A stretch of 64,000 bases of DNA from Kribbella pratensis (GCF_004365355.1 NZ_SODP01000002.1:1733846-1797845), one strand, 5' to 3'; shown: positions 1-8,595, numbered from the stretch's first letter. A program made the numbers and translations. Notes: generated by a model not told the origin, from the letters alone.

Positions 1-332
1 CGGGGCGCCGGGACGGGGCGGGACGCCGGTGCAGCGCGGGACGCGAGTGCGGCGCCGCAGCACGGCGCCGCAGCACGGGAGACGGGTCCGGCGCGGGACG
101 CCGGGACGGGGCGGGGCGCCGGGACGGGGCGGGGCGCCGGTGCGGGACGGGATGCGGGTACGACGTCGCGGTGCGGAGGCGGGTGCGGAGGCGGGTGCGG
201 CGTGGGGTGTCGGCGGGAGGGATGCGGGCTGCCGGGGAGTGGGGCGGGACAGGTTGCCGGCGGATGCGGGGCCCGGGGTGCTGGGCGGGCGTGCTGAACA
301 GGGGCGGGCCGCAGGGCGGGGCGTGGGAGTGG
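1..332. repeat. GC-rich low-complexity tract without a convincing gene
   Basis: This stretch is built almost only from short G and C runs around units such as GGGACGGGGCGGGGCGCC, repeated imperfectly at about 1-30 and 100-160. Open frames exist on the plus strand, but their products are nothing but Gly/Arg/Ala and look like by-products of composition. No RBS-start combination or domain is visible. It lies just past the stop codon of the minus-strand cyclase, so it may act as a transcription end or simply be a slippage-prone spacer. Confidence 0.6.
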
Positions 333-1331
333 TTATGGGGTGGTCGCGCGTTGGATGGCGTAGGGGACCAGGTGGCGGTAGCCGCGGACCGACACCCGGC
401 GGAGGCGGTGGAGGTCGTACGCGGGGTGGCCGTCCAGGGCGGCGGCCAGTTCGCGGTCGGCGAGGACGCGGCCGGGTTTGCACTCGGTGGTGAGGCGGGC
501 GGCCAGGTTGACGACCTCGCCATACACGTCGCCGAGCCGGATCAGGATCGTGCCGTAGGCGAGCCCGATCCGGAGCTCGGGCAGCCCCTCGTCCGCGTTC
601 ACAGCGTCCTGCAGGGCCAGCGCGACCGCGGCGCCCTGGGCGGCGGTGTCGGCGACGAACAGCACTTCGTCGCCAATCGACTTGATCACCCGCCCACCGT
701 TCAGCGCGACGACATCGGCCGCCGTACCCTCGAACCGCTCGATCAGTTCGCCGAGCTCTGCCTCCGTCAGCCGGCGGGTCAACCGCGTGTAGCTGACGAT
801 GTCCGCGAACCCGACCGCGCGCACACCCCGCGCCAGCTCGTCGGACCCGGCCACCGACCGCCCAGCGGCCGCGGCGAGATGCCGGCGCCAGACGTAGGTC
901 TGCAACCGCTCCATCGCCGGCAGCAGCAGTCCCGCGACCTCGATCGCCTCGTCCGCCGAGAGGTTGGAGCTAGAGAGGAAGTCCAGGAACATCGCCGACT
1001 GCCAGGACGCCAGCCGCGACTGCGTCTGCCCGAGCTTCCGCGCGAGCGAGGACTCCATCTCGGGCTCGATGAACTTGTCGTCCTCGAGCGCCGCGACCAG
1101 CCGCAACGCCTCGACGTCGTCGTCGGTGAAGGCCACCTCGTCGTCTGGCACGGTTGCGAACCCGAGCGCGTGCCACATCCGCTCGGCGCGCTGGATCGAG
1201 ATCCCTGCCCGCTCCGACACCTGCACCCGGGTGAACTTCCGCTCCCCGCCCAGCAGCGTCCGCTCGAAATCCTGAGCCAACGCGGCCAGATCCGGCGCCC
1301 CAGGGTCAGTGGCCCCAGGGTCAGTGGCCAC
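333..1331 (-). CDS. Class III adenylate/guanylate cyclase with N-terminal regulatory domain
   Basis: The 332-residue protein makes a cyclic nucleotide from ATP or GTP. Residues 1-165 form an alpha-helical regulatory part with a winged-helix-like stretch (about 37-80), as in the mycobacterial Rv2212/Rv1264 type. The cyclase homology domain follows from about 172. It holds the metal-binding aspartates D177 (GFADI) and D221 (SIGDE), the lysine K217 expected for purine recognition, and the signature GDVYGEVVNLAARL (268-281) with the transition-state Asn and Arg. All catalytic positions look present. No membrane segment is seen, so it should be cytosolic. Its ATG lies inside the end of the upstream cyclic-nucleotide-binding gene (11-nt overlap), so the two are translated together. 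Whether the product is cAMP or cGMP cannot be told from sequence. Confidence 0.9.
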   Translation of the reverse strand: MATDPGATDPGAPDLAALAQDFERTLLGGERKFTRVQVSERAGISIQRAERMWHALGFATVPDDEVAFTDDDVEALRLVAALEDDKFIEPEMESSLARKLGQTQSRLASWQSAMFLDFLSSSNLSADEAIEVAGLLLPAMERLQTYVWRRHLAAAAGRSVAGSDELARGVRAVGFADIVSYTRLTRRLTEAELGELIERFEGTAADVVALNGGRVIKSIGDEVLFVADTAAQGAAVALALQDAVNADEGLPELRIGLAYGTILIRLGDVYGEVVNLAARLTTECKPGRVLADRELAAALDGHPAYDLHRLRRVSVRGYRHLVPYAIQRATTP

Positions 1332-1719
1332 CGCGGCGCTCGGCGATGGTGGCGTCGATGGCGTCGCGGAACGCCGGCAGCCGGCGGGTCAGGTCGTCGA
1401 ACTTCTCCCGGGTGAAGTGCAGCAGCTGCAGCCGCGACTTCGCCGTGACGGTTGCCGTCCGCAACGTGTTCTTCCGGACCGCGACCTCGCCGGCGATATC
1501 GCCCGGGCCGAGCGTGGCGATCTCCTGGCCCTTCTCCCGGACCGCCGCGGTGCCGCTGAGGATCAGGTACGCCGCGTCGGGCGGCGTCTGCTCCAGGATC
1601 AGCGACCAGCCGGCCGGCACCGAAACTTCCTCACCGGCCCGGAAGATGTCCCTGATGTCCTTTCCGGACAGATCCGCGAACAGCGGGAGATCCCGTGGGG
1701 ACGTCCTACCCAGTGCCAC
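1321..1719 (-). CDS. Single-domain cyclic nucleotide-binding protein
   Basis: A 132-residue protein that is little more than one Crp-type cyclic-nucleotide-binding domain. The phosphate-binding cassette is intact: GEVAVRKNTLRTATV at about 77-91, with E78 for the ribose and R87 for the cyclic phosphate. No DNA-binding helix-turn-helix or kinase domain follows, so it must act through a partner. The GTG start is supported by an AGGAG box 5 nt upstream. It is the first gene of a two-gene unit with the cyclase, overlapping it by 11 nt. This suggests a sensor that reads the product of its own cyclase. Confidence 0.85.
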   Translation of the reverse strand: MALGRTSPRDLPLFADLSGKDIRDIFRAGEEVSVPAGWSLILEQTPPDAAYLILSGTAAVREKGQEIATLGPGDIAGEVAVRKNTLRTATVTAKSRLQLLHFTREKFDDLTRRLPAFRDAIDATIAERRGGH

Positions 1720-1801
1720 GTCGCTCCTCCTCGTCGGCCCTGTCTGGCACGGTGCCCGCCGGTCGAACCCGGCGATCCGCCGATGTTTCCAGTCGGTAAC
1801 T

Positions 1802-3184
1802 CTAACGGCTCGTAGACGCCGTGGTCACCCTCTGATCCGAAACACGCCCGATCTGCGGTACTGCGGCCTCCGGATCGTCGGTTGCCCACCGCACATACCC
1901 GTCCGGCCGGACCAGGATCCGCGCCGCCGGGAGGTCCCCGCCCTCGAGCAGCACGAACCGCCCATCCCGAAGACGCTCAGCCACCGTCGTACCGTCGGTG
2001 AGCGTCAGATCCGGCATCCGCCGACCGACCAACGGATGCTCACCGGCCGCATAGGCAAGCCCGATCCCCGAGATCGCGCCGGCCAGCCGCCGATTCGCCT
2101 CCGGTACGCCGAGCAGGTCGACGAACGTCTCGCGCAGGCACGCTACGTCGTCGTCCGGCACCATCAGCACGCCCTGCGCCCGCGTGTTCGCGAGTACGGC
2201 GCTCGCGGCGGGATGCCGTTCGTCGTGGTAACTGTCCAGCAGGTCGTCGTCCGCATCGCCCCGCACGACCGCGCCGAGCTTCCACCCGAGGTTGAACGCG
2301 TCCTGCAGTCCGAGGTTCATCCCCTGACCACCGGTCGGCGAGTGGATGTGCGCCGCGTCGCCCGCCACGAAGACCCGGCCGACGCGATACCGGTCGGCCT
2401 GCCGGGCGGCGTCGGTGAAACGCGAGCCGTACCGGAGCTCACGCAGTACGACATCCTCGCCGTACCAGGACTGGAGCGCGGCGGCGACCTCACCGAAGGT
2501 GACCGGCTGATCCTTGGGCAGATTTTGTTGCTCCGGGCCCGTGAACAGCGCACGGTGAACGCCGTCCTCCAACGGCACCATCGTCATCACCGCACCATCA
2601 CGTGGCACCAGCGCCGGCAACTCCCATCCCGGCTCGACACCGGAGACGACGACGTCGGCAACGACCGCGCTGAATCGCCCGTCGCGTCCGGGGAAGCCGA
2701 TCCCAGCCAGCCTCCGCACCGCGCTCCGTGCCCCGTCGCAGCCGACGACCCACCCCGCCCGGATCGTCGCATCAGCGAACGACGCCACGATGCCGGCCGA
2801 GTCCTGCCGGAGGCCGGTCAGCTCGAGACCTCGCCGTACTACGATGCCCTGCGCAACCAAATGATCCTCGAGCAGTTGCTCGATGCGCCGCTGCGGAATC
2901 CCAAGCTGGTAAGGGAATCTGGTATCCAGCGCGGTGTAGTCGAGCGGGACCGGCAGCCCCGCGAAGTGCCCGGCCGGCAACCGCGGCGCGTCATCGAGCA
3001 GAGATCCGAGAAGGCCACGGGAGTGCAGGATCTCCACCGATCGCGGCTGCAGCGTCAACGCCTTCGACTGCCCCGACCGCTCGCCGGCCTTGTCGACCAG
3101 CACGACCTGCGCGCCTGCGAGGGCGAGCTCCGACGCCAGCAGGAGCCCGGTGGGTCCGGCGCCGACCACCAACACATCGGTCAT
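1802..3184 (-). CDS. FAD-dependent monooxygenase (aromatic hydroxylase, PheA/TfdB/Rox type)
   Basis: About 460 residues with the p-hydroxybenzoate-hydroxylase fold. The N-terminal dinucleotide motif VVGAGPTGLLLASE (about 5-18) binds FAD, and DAAHIHSPTGGQGMNLGLQDA carries the second flavin contact typical of the family. Such enzymes hydroxylate phenols or inactivate drugs such as rifampicin; the substrate here is unknown. The ATG at 3184 overlaps the upstream membrane-protein stop (ATGA), which fixes the start; longer readings extend into that gene and are rejected. It is the last gene of the TetR-controlled operon, so it is probably induced by the ligand of that regulator. Confidence 0.9.
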   Translation of the reverse strand: MTDVLVVGAGPTGLLLASELALAGAQVVLVDKAGERSGQSKALTLQPRSVEILHSRGLLGSLLDDAPRLPAGHFAGLPVPLDYTALDTRFPYQLGIPQRRIEQLLEDHLVAQGIVVRRGLELTGLRQDSAGIVASFADATIRAGWVVGCDGARSAVRRLAGIGFPGRDGRFSAVVADVVVSGVEPGWELPALVPRDGAVMTMVPLEDGVHRALFTGPEQQNLPKDQPVTFGEVAAALQSWYGEDVVLRELRYGSRFTDAARQADRYRVGRVFVAGDAAHIHSPTGGQGMNLGLQDAFNLGWKLGAVVRGDADDDLLDSYHDERHPAASAVLANTRAQGVLMVPDDDVACLRETFVDLLGVPEANRRLAGAISGIGLAYAAGEHPLVGRRMPDLTLTDGTTVAERLRDGRFVLLEGGDLPAARILVRPDGYVRWATDDPEAAVPQIGRVSDQRVTTASTSR

Positions 3185-3825
3185 GCGAGCAGGTCGTTCT
3201 TCCGCGAGTAGATCATCATGAAGCCGTAGAGCAGGGCGAACACGACGATCCATTGGACCGTCGTCACGCCGGGGACGGCGTCGAGCGGCAGCACGTAGGC
3301 GATCACGACGCGGACGACCGCGTCGAGGACGAGACCGACGCCCCAGACGATCGTGATCAGGCGGATGCCGTGCCGGAAACGCGGCTCGCGGTCCCAGCGG
3401 CTCGCCCAGACCTCGCCACCGCCCTTGCCACGCTTGGCTTCCGCGATGCCACGTCCGATCGACAGCAGCAGAGGTTTGCCGAGGGCAACGGTTCCGAGCA
3501 TCCACGCGCCGCACAGCGCGGTGATCACGCCGTCCTTGGCGAGCAGCATTCGCGGGCTGTGCATCGCCAGCGACGCGATCGTGCCGACCGCGAGCGCGAT
3601 GATCATGAAGACGGCCATCCAGTCGACCGTGCGGCCCCGGACGATCGAGTACGCCGTACGCACGACCGGGATCACGGATCCGGCCAGCGTCGCGCCGACC
3701 ACGCCGACGCCGGACTGGCGGAGGCCGTAGAAGATCAGCAGCGGCACGACCAGGTCGACCAGGACCGGAGCGAGCACCGCACCCCAGCGCGCTTTGGGCT
3801 TCGCATCCAGCGCCATCGCCATCAT
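3181..3825 (-). CDS. VC0807-family integral membrane protein
   Basis: The 214-residue protein has about five or six hydrophobic segments (starting near residues 14, 38, 68, 100, 150 and 185) separated by short loops with Arg/Lys, and resembles the VC0807 family of membrane proteins of unknown function. Actinobacterial members often sit beside a TetR regulator. Both ends show ATGA overlaps, with TetR at 3822-3825 and with the monooxygenase at 3181-3184, so the three genes form one translationally coupled operon. An alternative in-frame ATG one codon downstream is equally usable. Confidence 0.8.
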   Translation of the reverse strand: MMAMALDAKPKARWGAVLAPVLVDLVVPLLIFYGLRQSGVGVVGATLAGSVIPVVRTAYSIVRGRTVDWMAVFMIIALAVGTIASLAMHSPRMLLAKDGVITALCGAWMLGTVALGKPLLLSIGRGIAEAKRGKGGGEVWASRWDREPRFRHGIRLITIVWGVGLVLDAVVRVVIAYVLPLDAVPGVTTVQWIVVFALLYGFMMIYSRKNDLLA

Positions 3826-4415
3826 CGCTCCACTCGGGTCGCTCGGTCGAAGGTCTCGATCAGTTCGCGCGCACAGTCCGCGGCGTCGGCGCCGCCGATC
3901 AGGCGGCCGGCCACCGCATCGATGGCGGCGCGCAGGGCGACCGCCATCAGCAGGGAGTCGAAGCTGCGGAACACACCGGCCTGCTGGCCGGACTCGAACA
4001 GCGCGACCAAGCGGGCGAGAGCGCTGTCGGCCTCCTCCGACGGCACCTGGGCGCCACCGAAGACGATCTGCTGCACCGCGCGGACATGATCCGGCCGGGC
4101 CGCGATGAACTCGACGTTCGACCGGATGTAGGCAGCGAGCTTCCCCGGCAGCTCGTCGGCAGCCTCGATCGCCGGCCGCATCGCCTCGGCCGCATCCGTG
4201 GTCACCCGGCGCAGAACCTCCGCCAGCAACTCGTCCTTGGTGCTGAAGTGGTACGAGATCAGCCGCTTGCTGCTCAGCCCGGCCACCTCACAGATCGCGT
4301 CGTACGACGTTGCCGCATAGCCGCGCTCGGCGAGCACAGTGATCGTCGCCGCGACGATCTGGTCGCGACGAGCCGCCGTGCTCCGGGCACGGTCGGTGCT
4401 CTGATTTATCCGCAT
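3822..4415 (-). CDS. TetR/AcrR family repressor
   Basis: 197 residues. The first about 60 form the TetR helix-turn-helix (repeated helices around TAARRDQIVAATITVLAERGYAATSYDAIC, then the recognition segment AGLSSKRLISYHF). The C-terminal ligand domain is variable and gives no ligand. The gene leads a three-gene operon with a VC0807 membrane protein and a flavin monooxygenase. A near-palindrome sits between the -35 and -10 boxes of its own promoter, so autorepression is expected. Confidence 0.92.
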   Translation of the reverse strand: MRINQSTDRARSTAARRDQIVAATITVLAERGYAATSYDAICEVAGLSSKRLISYHFSTKDELLAEVLRRVTTDAAEAMRPAIEAADELPGKLAAYIRSNVEFIAARPDHVRAVQQIVFGGAQVPSEEADSALARLVALFESGQQAGVFRSFDSLLMAVALRAAIDAVAGRLIGGADAADCARELIETFDRATRVER

Positions 4416-4421
4416 GAGTAA

Positions 4422-4450
4422 AAGTTACCCAGGTGGATAACTACCGTCAA
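4422..4450 (-). promoter_or_regulatory. Promoter of the TetR operon with embedded operator
   Basis: Read on the minus strand, TTGACG (4450-4445) and TAACTT (4427-4422) are separated by exactly 17 nt, a near-consensus vegetative promoter 6 nt before the TetR ATG, which would give a nearly leaderless mRNA. The 18-bp near-palindrome GTTACCCAGGTGGATAAC (4424-4441) fills the spacer and part of the -10. This is the classic geometry for a repressor that blocks polymerase. Confidence 0.75.
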
Positions 4451-4483
4451 GCGTGACTGCGTCACGGTGACGAGCAAGGAGAG

Positions 4484-5830
4484 CTAGCTGCTGGTACGGC
4501 GTCGCCGGCGTGGTCGGGCTGTCCGGCGCCGGACCGGGCGCCGTGGGCCTACCAGGCGGGGGCCCGCGAGGCGGTCTTCGAGGCGACGGGCCTCGCGGCG
4601 GATCGGCTGGGCGAGGTACTCGCCGAGGATCAGGCCGGAGGCGAGGGCGACGCCGATGGCGACCGCGGTGCCGAGGCTGACGATGCCGATCAGGTTGCCG
4701 AGGCCCATCAGCTCGTAGAGGCCCTTGTAGATCGTGAGCCCCGGCAGCAGCGGAATCGAGCCGGCGACGACCACGACCAGAGGCGGTACGCCGACGCGAC
4801 GCCCGACGGAGTAGCTGCCCAGCCCGACGACACACGCCGCCGCGGCCGTCGACCAGGCCGGGCCGAACGACGCCCGCGTCATCAGCGTGAAGACCAGCGA
4901 GCCCAGCCCGCCCATGACGGCGACCGGCAGCAAGGCGCGGAGAGGTGCGTACGACGCATAGGCGAACGCGACCGCCATCACCGCACCGGAGAAGACCATG
5001 ATCGGAAGGTTCCCGAGCTGGATCGTCTCCGCCTCGATGCCGACGTGCAGCCCGAGCTTCAGTCCCAGCGCGAGCCCGAGCGAGACCCCCGCGATGATCC
5101 CGCCGGTGAGCAGCATCGCTTCGAGGCTTCGGGCCGCGGCGGTCACGTAGTACCCGGTGATCGCGTCCTGGACGGCGCCGGTCAGCGCGATCCCCGCCAG
5201 CAACATAATGATGCCTGCGGCAACGACCAGCGATGGTTTGACCGGCGCATGGACGGCGTACAGGATCAAGGCAACCGCGGTCGCGACGAAGGCGCCCGCG
5301 ACCTGTTGGTAGAAGGCGGGCAGCCTCTGCCGGTTGAACCAGCGGTTGCTGACATCGATCACGATGGCGGTGAGCACTGCCACCAACGTGATCAGCCAGC
5401 CGCCGCCGAGCAGGAGCGTCGCGCCGCCCGCCATTGCGCCCCAGGCGAGTACGGCGCTCCACCGCGGGTACGGCGGACCGGCCGACGTCAGGCGGGCCAG
5501 CTCGCGCGACGCTTCCTCGCGGGTGACGTCGCCGCGCGCGAACCGTCGTACCAGCTGATCGACGTCGGTCAGGCGGGAGAAGTCCTGCGAGCGGTACCGG
5601 ACCAGCCGGATGTGCGTCTCGGGCGCGACGTCGGGCGCGGCCTGGTACGAGACCGCCATCGAGGTGAACGTGATGTCGACCTCGCAGCCGCGCAGTCCCC
5701 CGGCCGCGGTGACGCCGAGGATCGTCGCGGTCGCGTCCGCCGTGCCGGCGCCGCTCGACAACAGCACCTCACCGACCCGCAAGGCCAGGTCGATGGTCGC
5801 GTAGACCTCCCGCTGCTCGTCAGTCTGCAT
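4484..5830 (-). CDS. ThrE-like threonine/serine exporter family membrane protein
   Basis: 448 residues. The soluble N-terminal half (to about 150) carries the DUF1212 core, with SSGAGTADATATILGV and the conserved pattern around SMAVSYQ. About ten hydrophobic helices follow in two blocks of five, as in Corynebacterium ThrE. The last about 35 residues are a highly basic Arg-rich tail. ThrE proteins export threonine and serine with proton coupling; the substrate here is unproven. The ATG directly abuts the TAG stop of the SorC regulator (no spacer), so they are co-translated, an unusual pairing of a sugar-responsive regulator with an amino-acid exporter family. Confidence 0.85.
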   Translation of the reverse strand: MQTDEQREVYATIDLALRVGEVLLSSGAGTADATATILGVTAAGGLRGCEVDITFTSMAVSYQAAPDVAPETHIRLVRYRSQDFSRLTDVDQLVRRFARGDVTREEASRELARLTSAGPPYPRWSAVLAWGAMAGGATLLLGGGWLITLVAVLTAIVIDVSNRWFNRQRLPAFYQQVAGAFVATAVALILYAVHAPVKPSLVVAAGIIMLLAGIALTGAVQDAITGYYVTAAARSLEAMLLTGGIIAGVSLGLALGLKLGLHVGIEAETIQLGNLPIMVFSGAVMAVAFAYASYAPLRALLPVAVMGGLGSLVFTLMTRASFGPAWSTAAAACVVGLGSYSVGRRVGVPPLVVVVAGSIPLLPGLTIYKGLYELMGLGNLIGIVSLGTAVAIGVALASGLILGEYLAQPIRREARRLEDRLAGPRLVGPRRPVRRRTARPRRRRRTSS

Positions 5831-6805
5831 CTACTGCTCGAGCAGCCGATGGGCCATCGCGAGGTCGGTGATCAGGATGTTGACCCAGCCGCCGAGCATC
5901 GCGGCCCGGATCGCGGAGTACTTGCGTTCACCGCCGGCGACCCCGATCCGCCGCGGCACCGCCAGCAGTTCCTTCGCGGTCACCCCGATGACCCGCTGGT
6001 CGAACGTCGAACGCACAAGCCTTCCCTCTTCGTCGAAGAACCGGAAACACACGTCCCCGACGGCACCGAGCCGGCGCAGCTCGTCCTGGTCGGCCTCCGC
6101 GACCGCGTTCCCGCTGCGCTGCAGCAGCGGCGAGGGCTCGAGACTGCCGATCCCGACCAGGGCGTCGGTGAGCTGTCCCCACGTGCCCAGAACGTCCCGA
6201 ACCGACACGTCGTTCATCATCGCCCGGCGTACGGCGGGTGTCCCGACCAGACCCGGCGCCGGCAGGTAGACCGGCATCCCGCCGGTCAGCTCGGCGAACC
6301 GCGCGGTCAGCCGGGTGGCCTGCATCTGCACCGCCGCATCGCCGAGGCCGCCGACGATCTGGACCACCTTGTCCACGACCGGCACGCTCTTGCGCGGCAT
6401 CCGGTCGACGGCGCTGATCAGCGTCTCGCTCCAGGACGAGATCCCGACCACGTGGCCGCCGGTCAGTGTCATGTCCAGGTACGCCGCCGCGCCCGAACCG
6501 AGTGCCGGCAGGACGTCGTCCCCGACGCCGAGGGTGTCGACGACGACCGCGTCCCGCAGCCCGTACCGCCCCTGCAACTCGTCCTCGAGATCGCTGTGTA
6601 CGCCGCTCGGCATGGTCACCACGGTGTGCACGATGCCGACGTCGACGGCCTGCTTGAGCATCCGGGACACCCGCGCCTGCGACAGGTTGAGCTCGGCGGC
6701 GATCTGCGGCTGGCGGATGCCCTTCTCGTGGTACATCCGCGCAACCTTCGCGAGCAGCCGCAGCTCGTCCAGCCCCGGCTGGCGTACTGCGCGGTTCGCG
6801 TTCAC
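5831..6805 (-). CDS. SorC-family sugar-binding transcriptional regulator
   Basis: 324 residues: an N-terminal DNA-binding helix-turn-helix (about 25-55, with QPQIAAELNLSQARVSRML) and a C-terminal SorC/CggR-type sugar-phosphate-binding domain (about 70-320). Family members respond to phosphorylated sugars or deoxyribonucleosides. It lies 30 nt after the stop of the DUF4038 hydrolase gene and abuts the ThrE-like gene, all on the minus strand. Together with the transketolase and kinase genes nearby, this makes it a candidate regulator of the local sugar pathway. Confidence 0.9.
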   Translation of the reverse strand: MNANRAVRQPGLDELRLLAKVARMYHEKGIRQPQIAAELNLSQARVSRMLKQAVDVGIVHTVVTMPSGVHSDLEDELQGRYGLRDAVVVDTLGVGDDVLPALGSGAAAYLDMTLTGGHVVGISSWSETLISAVDRMPRKSVPVVDKVVQIVGGLGDAAVQMQATRLTARFAELTGGMPVYLPAPGLVGTPAVRRAMMNDVSVRDVLGTWGQLTDALVGIGSLEPSPLLQRSGNAVAEADQDELRRLGAVGDVCFRFFDEEGRLVRSTFDQRVIGVTAKELLAVPRRIGVAGGERKYSAIRAAMLGGWVNILITDLAMAHRLLEQ

Positions 6806-6835
6806 TCGACCCCCTCGAAACGTCAGGAATACGGA

Positions 6836-8326
6836 CTATAGGTCAGGCAGACAGAGGTACACCCGTGGTGATCCACCGGGGTCGGGGATCGGGGCGTTCC
6901 AGGTGTCCCGCTTGCCGGAGGCGACGATCGAGCCGTCGCGCGGATCGACGACCGTGTACGCGAGCGGGACCGTGTCGTCGAACACCATCACCGGGCCGCC
7001 GTTCTCCCGGTAGACGATCAGCATCCCGTCCGCGCCGCTGAGCGCACGCCCGGAGATGACGCGGGTCCAGTCCGGCACCATGTCGGTGGTCGGCAGGCCC
7101 GCCACAATCTTGCCGAGCATCCCGACGTACGTCGAACCCTCGAAGCCGACCGCCTCGCGCCAGCCCGCCCCCGGCGCCAGGAAGAACTCGGAGTGCCCCG
7201 GCTCCTCGGGATGCAGGCGCCACTGCCACAGGCTGCCCGCGCCGTAGACGACACCCATCGTCCCGCCCGCGCACAGGTTGCTCCACGCTTCGTGGCCTTG
7301 CCACCAGCCTTCGGCGACGCCTGTCCGGCCTGTGTGTTCGTAGGTCGGTTCGCCGTTCGCGACGGCCTTGACCGGCTCGTTGCGCCACATGTCCGCGACT
7401 CGTTCGGGGACGTGCTCGCCGGTGTGACCGGTCTGGCACCACTGGAAGTCGAGCCAGTCGGCGTCCTGGTGGGCGTTCGCGCGGATGTGCGGGCGGTAGT
7501 GGATACCGGTCGGCTGCCCGTAGCAGTCGACGGCGTGCACCTCTGCCCCACCCGTGGCGGTCTGCGGCTCGTCACCTGAGCCGTCGCCGCCGACCAGGTA
7601 GATCGCCGGCCTCGCCCCGTATCGCGCAACGAGGTAGCGGCAGTAGGCGGCGTACTCGGCTGGAGGTACGACGGTGCCGGCGACGTCGAGGCCCTTCCAG
7701 CCGAAGCCCTGGAAGACGGGCTGCAGCACCGGGGCCAGGCCGTGCTCGACCAGGATGTCCAGCAACACGTCCAGGTACTGGAAGTACTCGACGTTCAGCT
7801 GGTTGAGATGGCCGTCGGCCAGGTCCTCGAAGCCGACGTCGAAGCCTTCGTCCTGGGTGCGGTCGCGGGGACCGACCGCGTGCATGTCCGGTTGCACCGT
7901 CATCAGCAGGACCGCGTTGAAGCCCTTCGCCTGCCGGTCGGCGGCGTACTCACGGACCTGTTCGGGAGTGGCACGCCACGGAAGCGCCCACGCGGTGTCG
8001 GCGACCAGGATCGCGGGCGTCCCGTCGGCGTGGACCAGGCTGCGGCGGCCGGGCGACATCCGCCAGAACCCATGCCGGTAGAACGGGTTGGGCTCGTCCG
8101 CGCCCGCAGGACGCACCTCGAACTCGCCGCTCTTCCAGCGCCAGCGACCCGCCTCCGGCGGGGCGAAGCGGACCCGCCAGCTGTGCCCGCCGTCCCAGAA
8201 CGCCGGCCGCCGGAGGCGGCGGCCGGACTCGTGCTCGAAGTCCACCCAGACCTCGGTGCCGTGCGAATCGGCGTCCTCGCCGGTCAGCCGGAGTTCGATC
8301 TCGCGCCAGACGGATGAGATGGACAT
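6836..8326 (-). CDS. DUF5060/DUF4038 apiosidase-like glycoside hydrolase
   Basis: About 496 residues. An N-terminal beta-sandwich (about 1-85, DUF5060-like, with VWVDFEHESG and WRVRF) precedes a (beta/alpha)8 DUF4038 domain starting at SLVHADGTPAILVADTAWALPWRAT. GGDGSGDE and NGEPTYEH hold acidic residues in positions where catalytic carboxylates are expected. The characterised relative of this domain is the GH140 apiosidase acting on rhamnogalacturonan II. No signal peptide is visible, so it should work on imported short glycosides. The start at 8326 has GGGAG about 4 nt upstream. The nearby split transketolase and FGGY kinase fit an apiose-type pathway, but specificity is inferred. Confidence 0.8.
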   Translation of the reverse strand: MSISSVWREIELRLTGEDADSHGTEVWVDFEHESGRRLRRPAFWDGGHSWRVRFAPPEAGRWRWKSGEFEVRPAGADEPNPFYRHGFWRMSPGRRSLVHADGTPAILVADTAWALPWRATPEQVREYAADRQAKGFNAVLLMTVQPDMHAVGPRDRTQDEGFDVGFEDLADGHLNQLNVEYFQYLDVLLDILVEHGLAPVLQPVFQGFGWKGLDVAGTVVPPAEYAAYCRYLVARYGARPAIYLVGGDGSGDEPQTATGGAEVHAVDCYGQPTGIHYRPHIRANAHQDADWLDFQWCQTGHTGEHVPERVADMWRNEPVKAVANGEPTYEHTGRTGVAEGWWQGHEAWSNLCAGGTMGVVYGAGSLWQWRLHPEEPGHSEFFLAPGAGWREAVGFEGSTYVGMLGKIVAGLPTTDMVPDWTRVISGRALSGADGMLIVYRENGGPVMVFDDTVPLAYTVVDPRDGSIVASGKRDTWNAPIPDPGGSPRVYLCLPDL

Positions 8327-8372
8327 GACACTCCCGGGATGCTCGTTGCCGTTAAGCTGATCATGAAAGACA

Positions 8373-8504
8373 CACGTGCTCTGGGGTCGGTGAAATTCCG
8401 AGCCGGCGGTGACAGTCCGCGACCCGTGACTTCGCGAGAAGAAGCGGTTGACCTGGTGGAACTCCGGGACCGACGGTGAAAGTCCGGATGGGAAGACGCA
8501 CGTG
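8373..8504 (+). promoter_or_regulatory. FMN riboswitch (RFN element)
   Basis: The classic RFN conserved blocks occur in order: GGTCGGTGAAATTCCGA, CCGGCGGTGACAGTCCGCGA, TGGTGGAACTCCGGGACCGA and CGGTGAAAGTCCGGATGGGA. Helix P1 closes perfectly between CACGTGC (8373-8379) and GCACGTG (8498-8504). It lies upstream of ribB, a riboflavin gene commonly under FMN control; binding of FMN should lower ribB expression. Confidence 0.95.
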
Positions 8505-8511
8505 GCAGCTT

Positions 8512-8540
8512 CACGTTTCCTGCGCGAAAACAGGAGCGTG
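8512..8540 (+). promoter_or_regulatory. ribB: Expression-platform hairpin sequestering an AGGAG box
   Basis: CACG and TTCCTG on the left pair with CAGGAG and CGTG on the right around a CGCGAAAA loop, just downstream of the riboswitch P1 helix. The AGGAG at 8532-8536 lies in the right arm and is 8 nt from an in-frame TTG at 8545. This looks like a translational off-switch rather than a terminator, since no U-run follows. Confidence 0.6.
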
Positions 8541-8595
8541 AGGTTTGTCGTTGCCCCGGAGTGCTGTCCAGAGCACTGCCGAGAGGACACCGACC

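Noticed and set aside
29-1415. Long plus-strand frames over the GC tract and cyclase gene
   Set aside because: Their products are Gly/Arg/Ala-rich by composition and antisense to the well-supported cyclase and CNMP-binding genes.
2728-4089. Long plus-strand frame opposite the TetR/VC0807/monooxygenase operon
   Set aside because: It is the antisense of three recognisable genes and shows no domain.
4425-5462. Minus-strand frame overlapping the ThrE-like gene
   Set aside because: It is in another frame of the same strand, and the hydrophobic ThrE reading is clearly the coding one.
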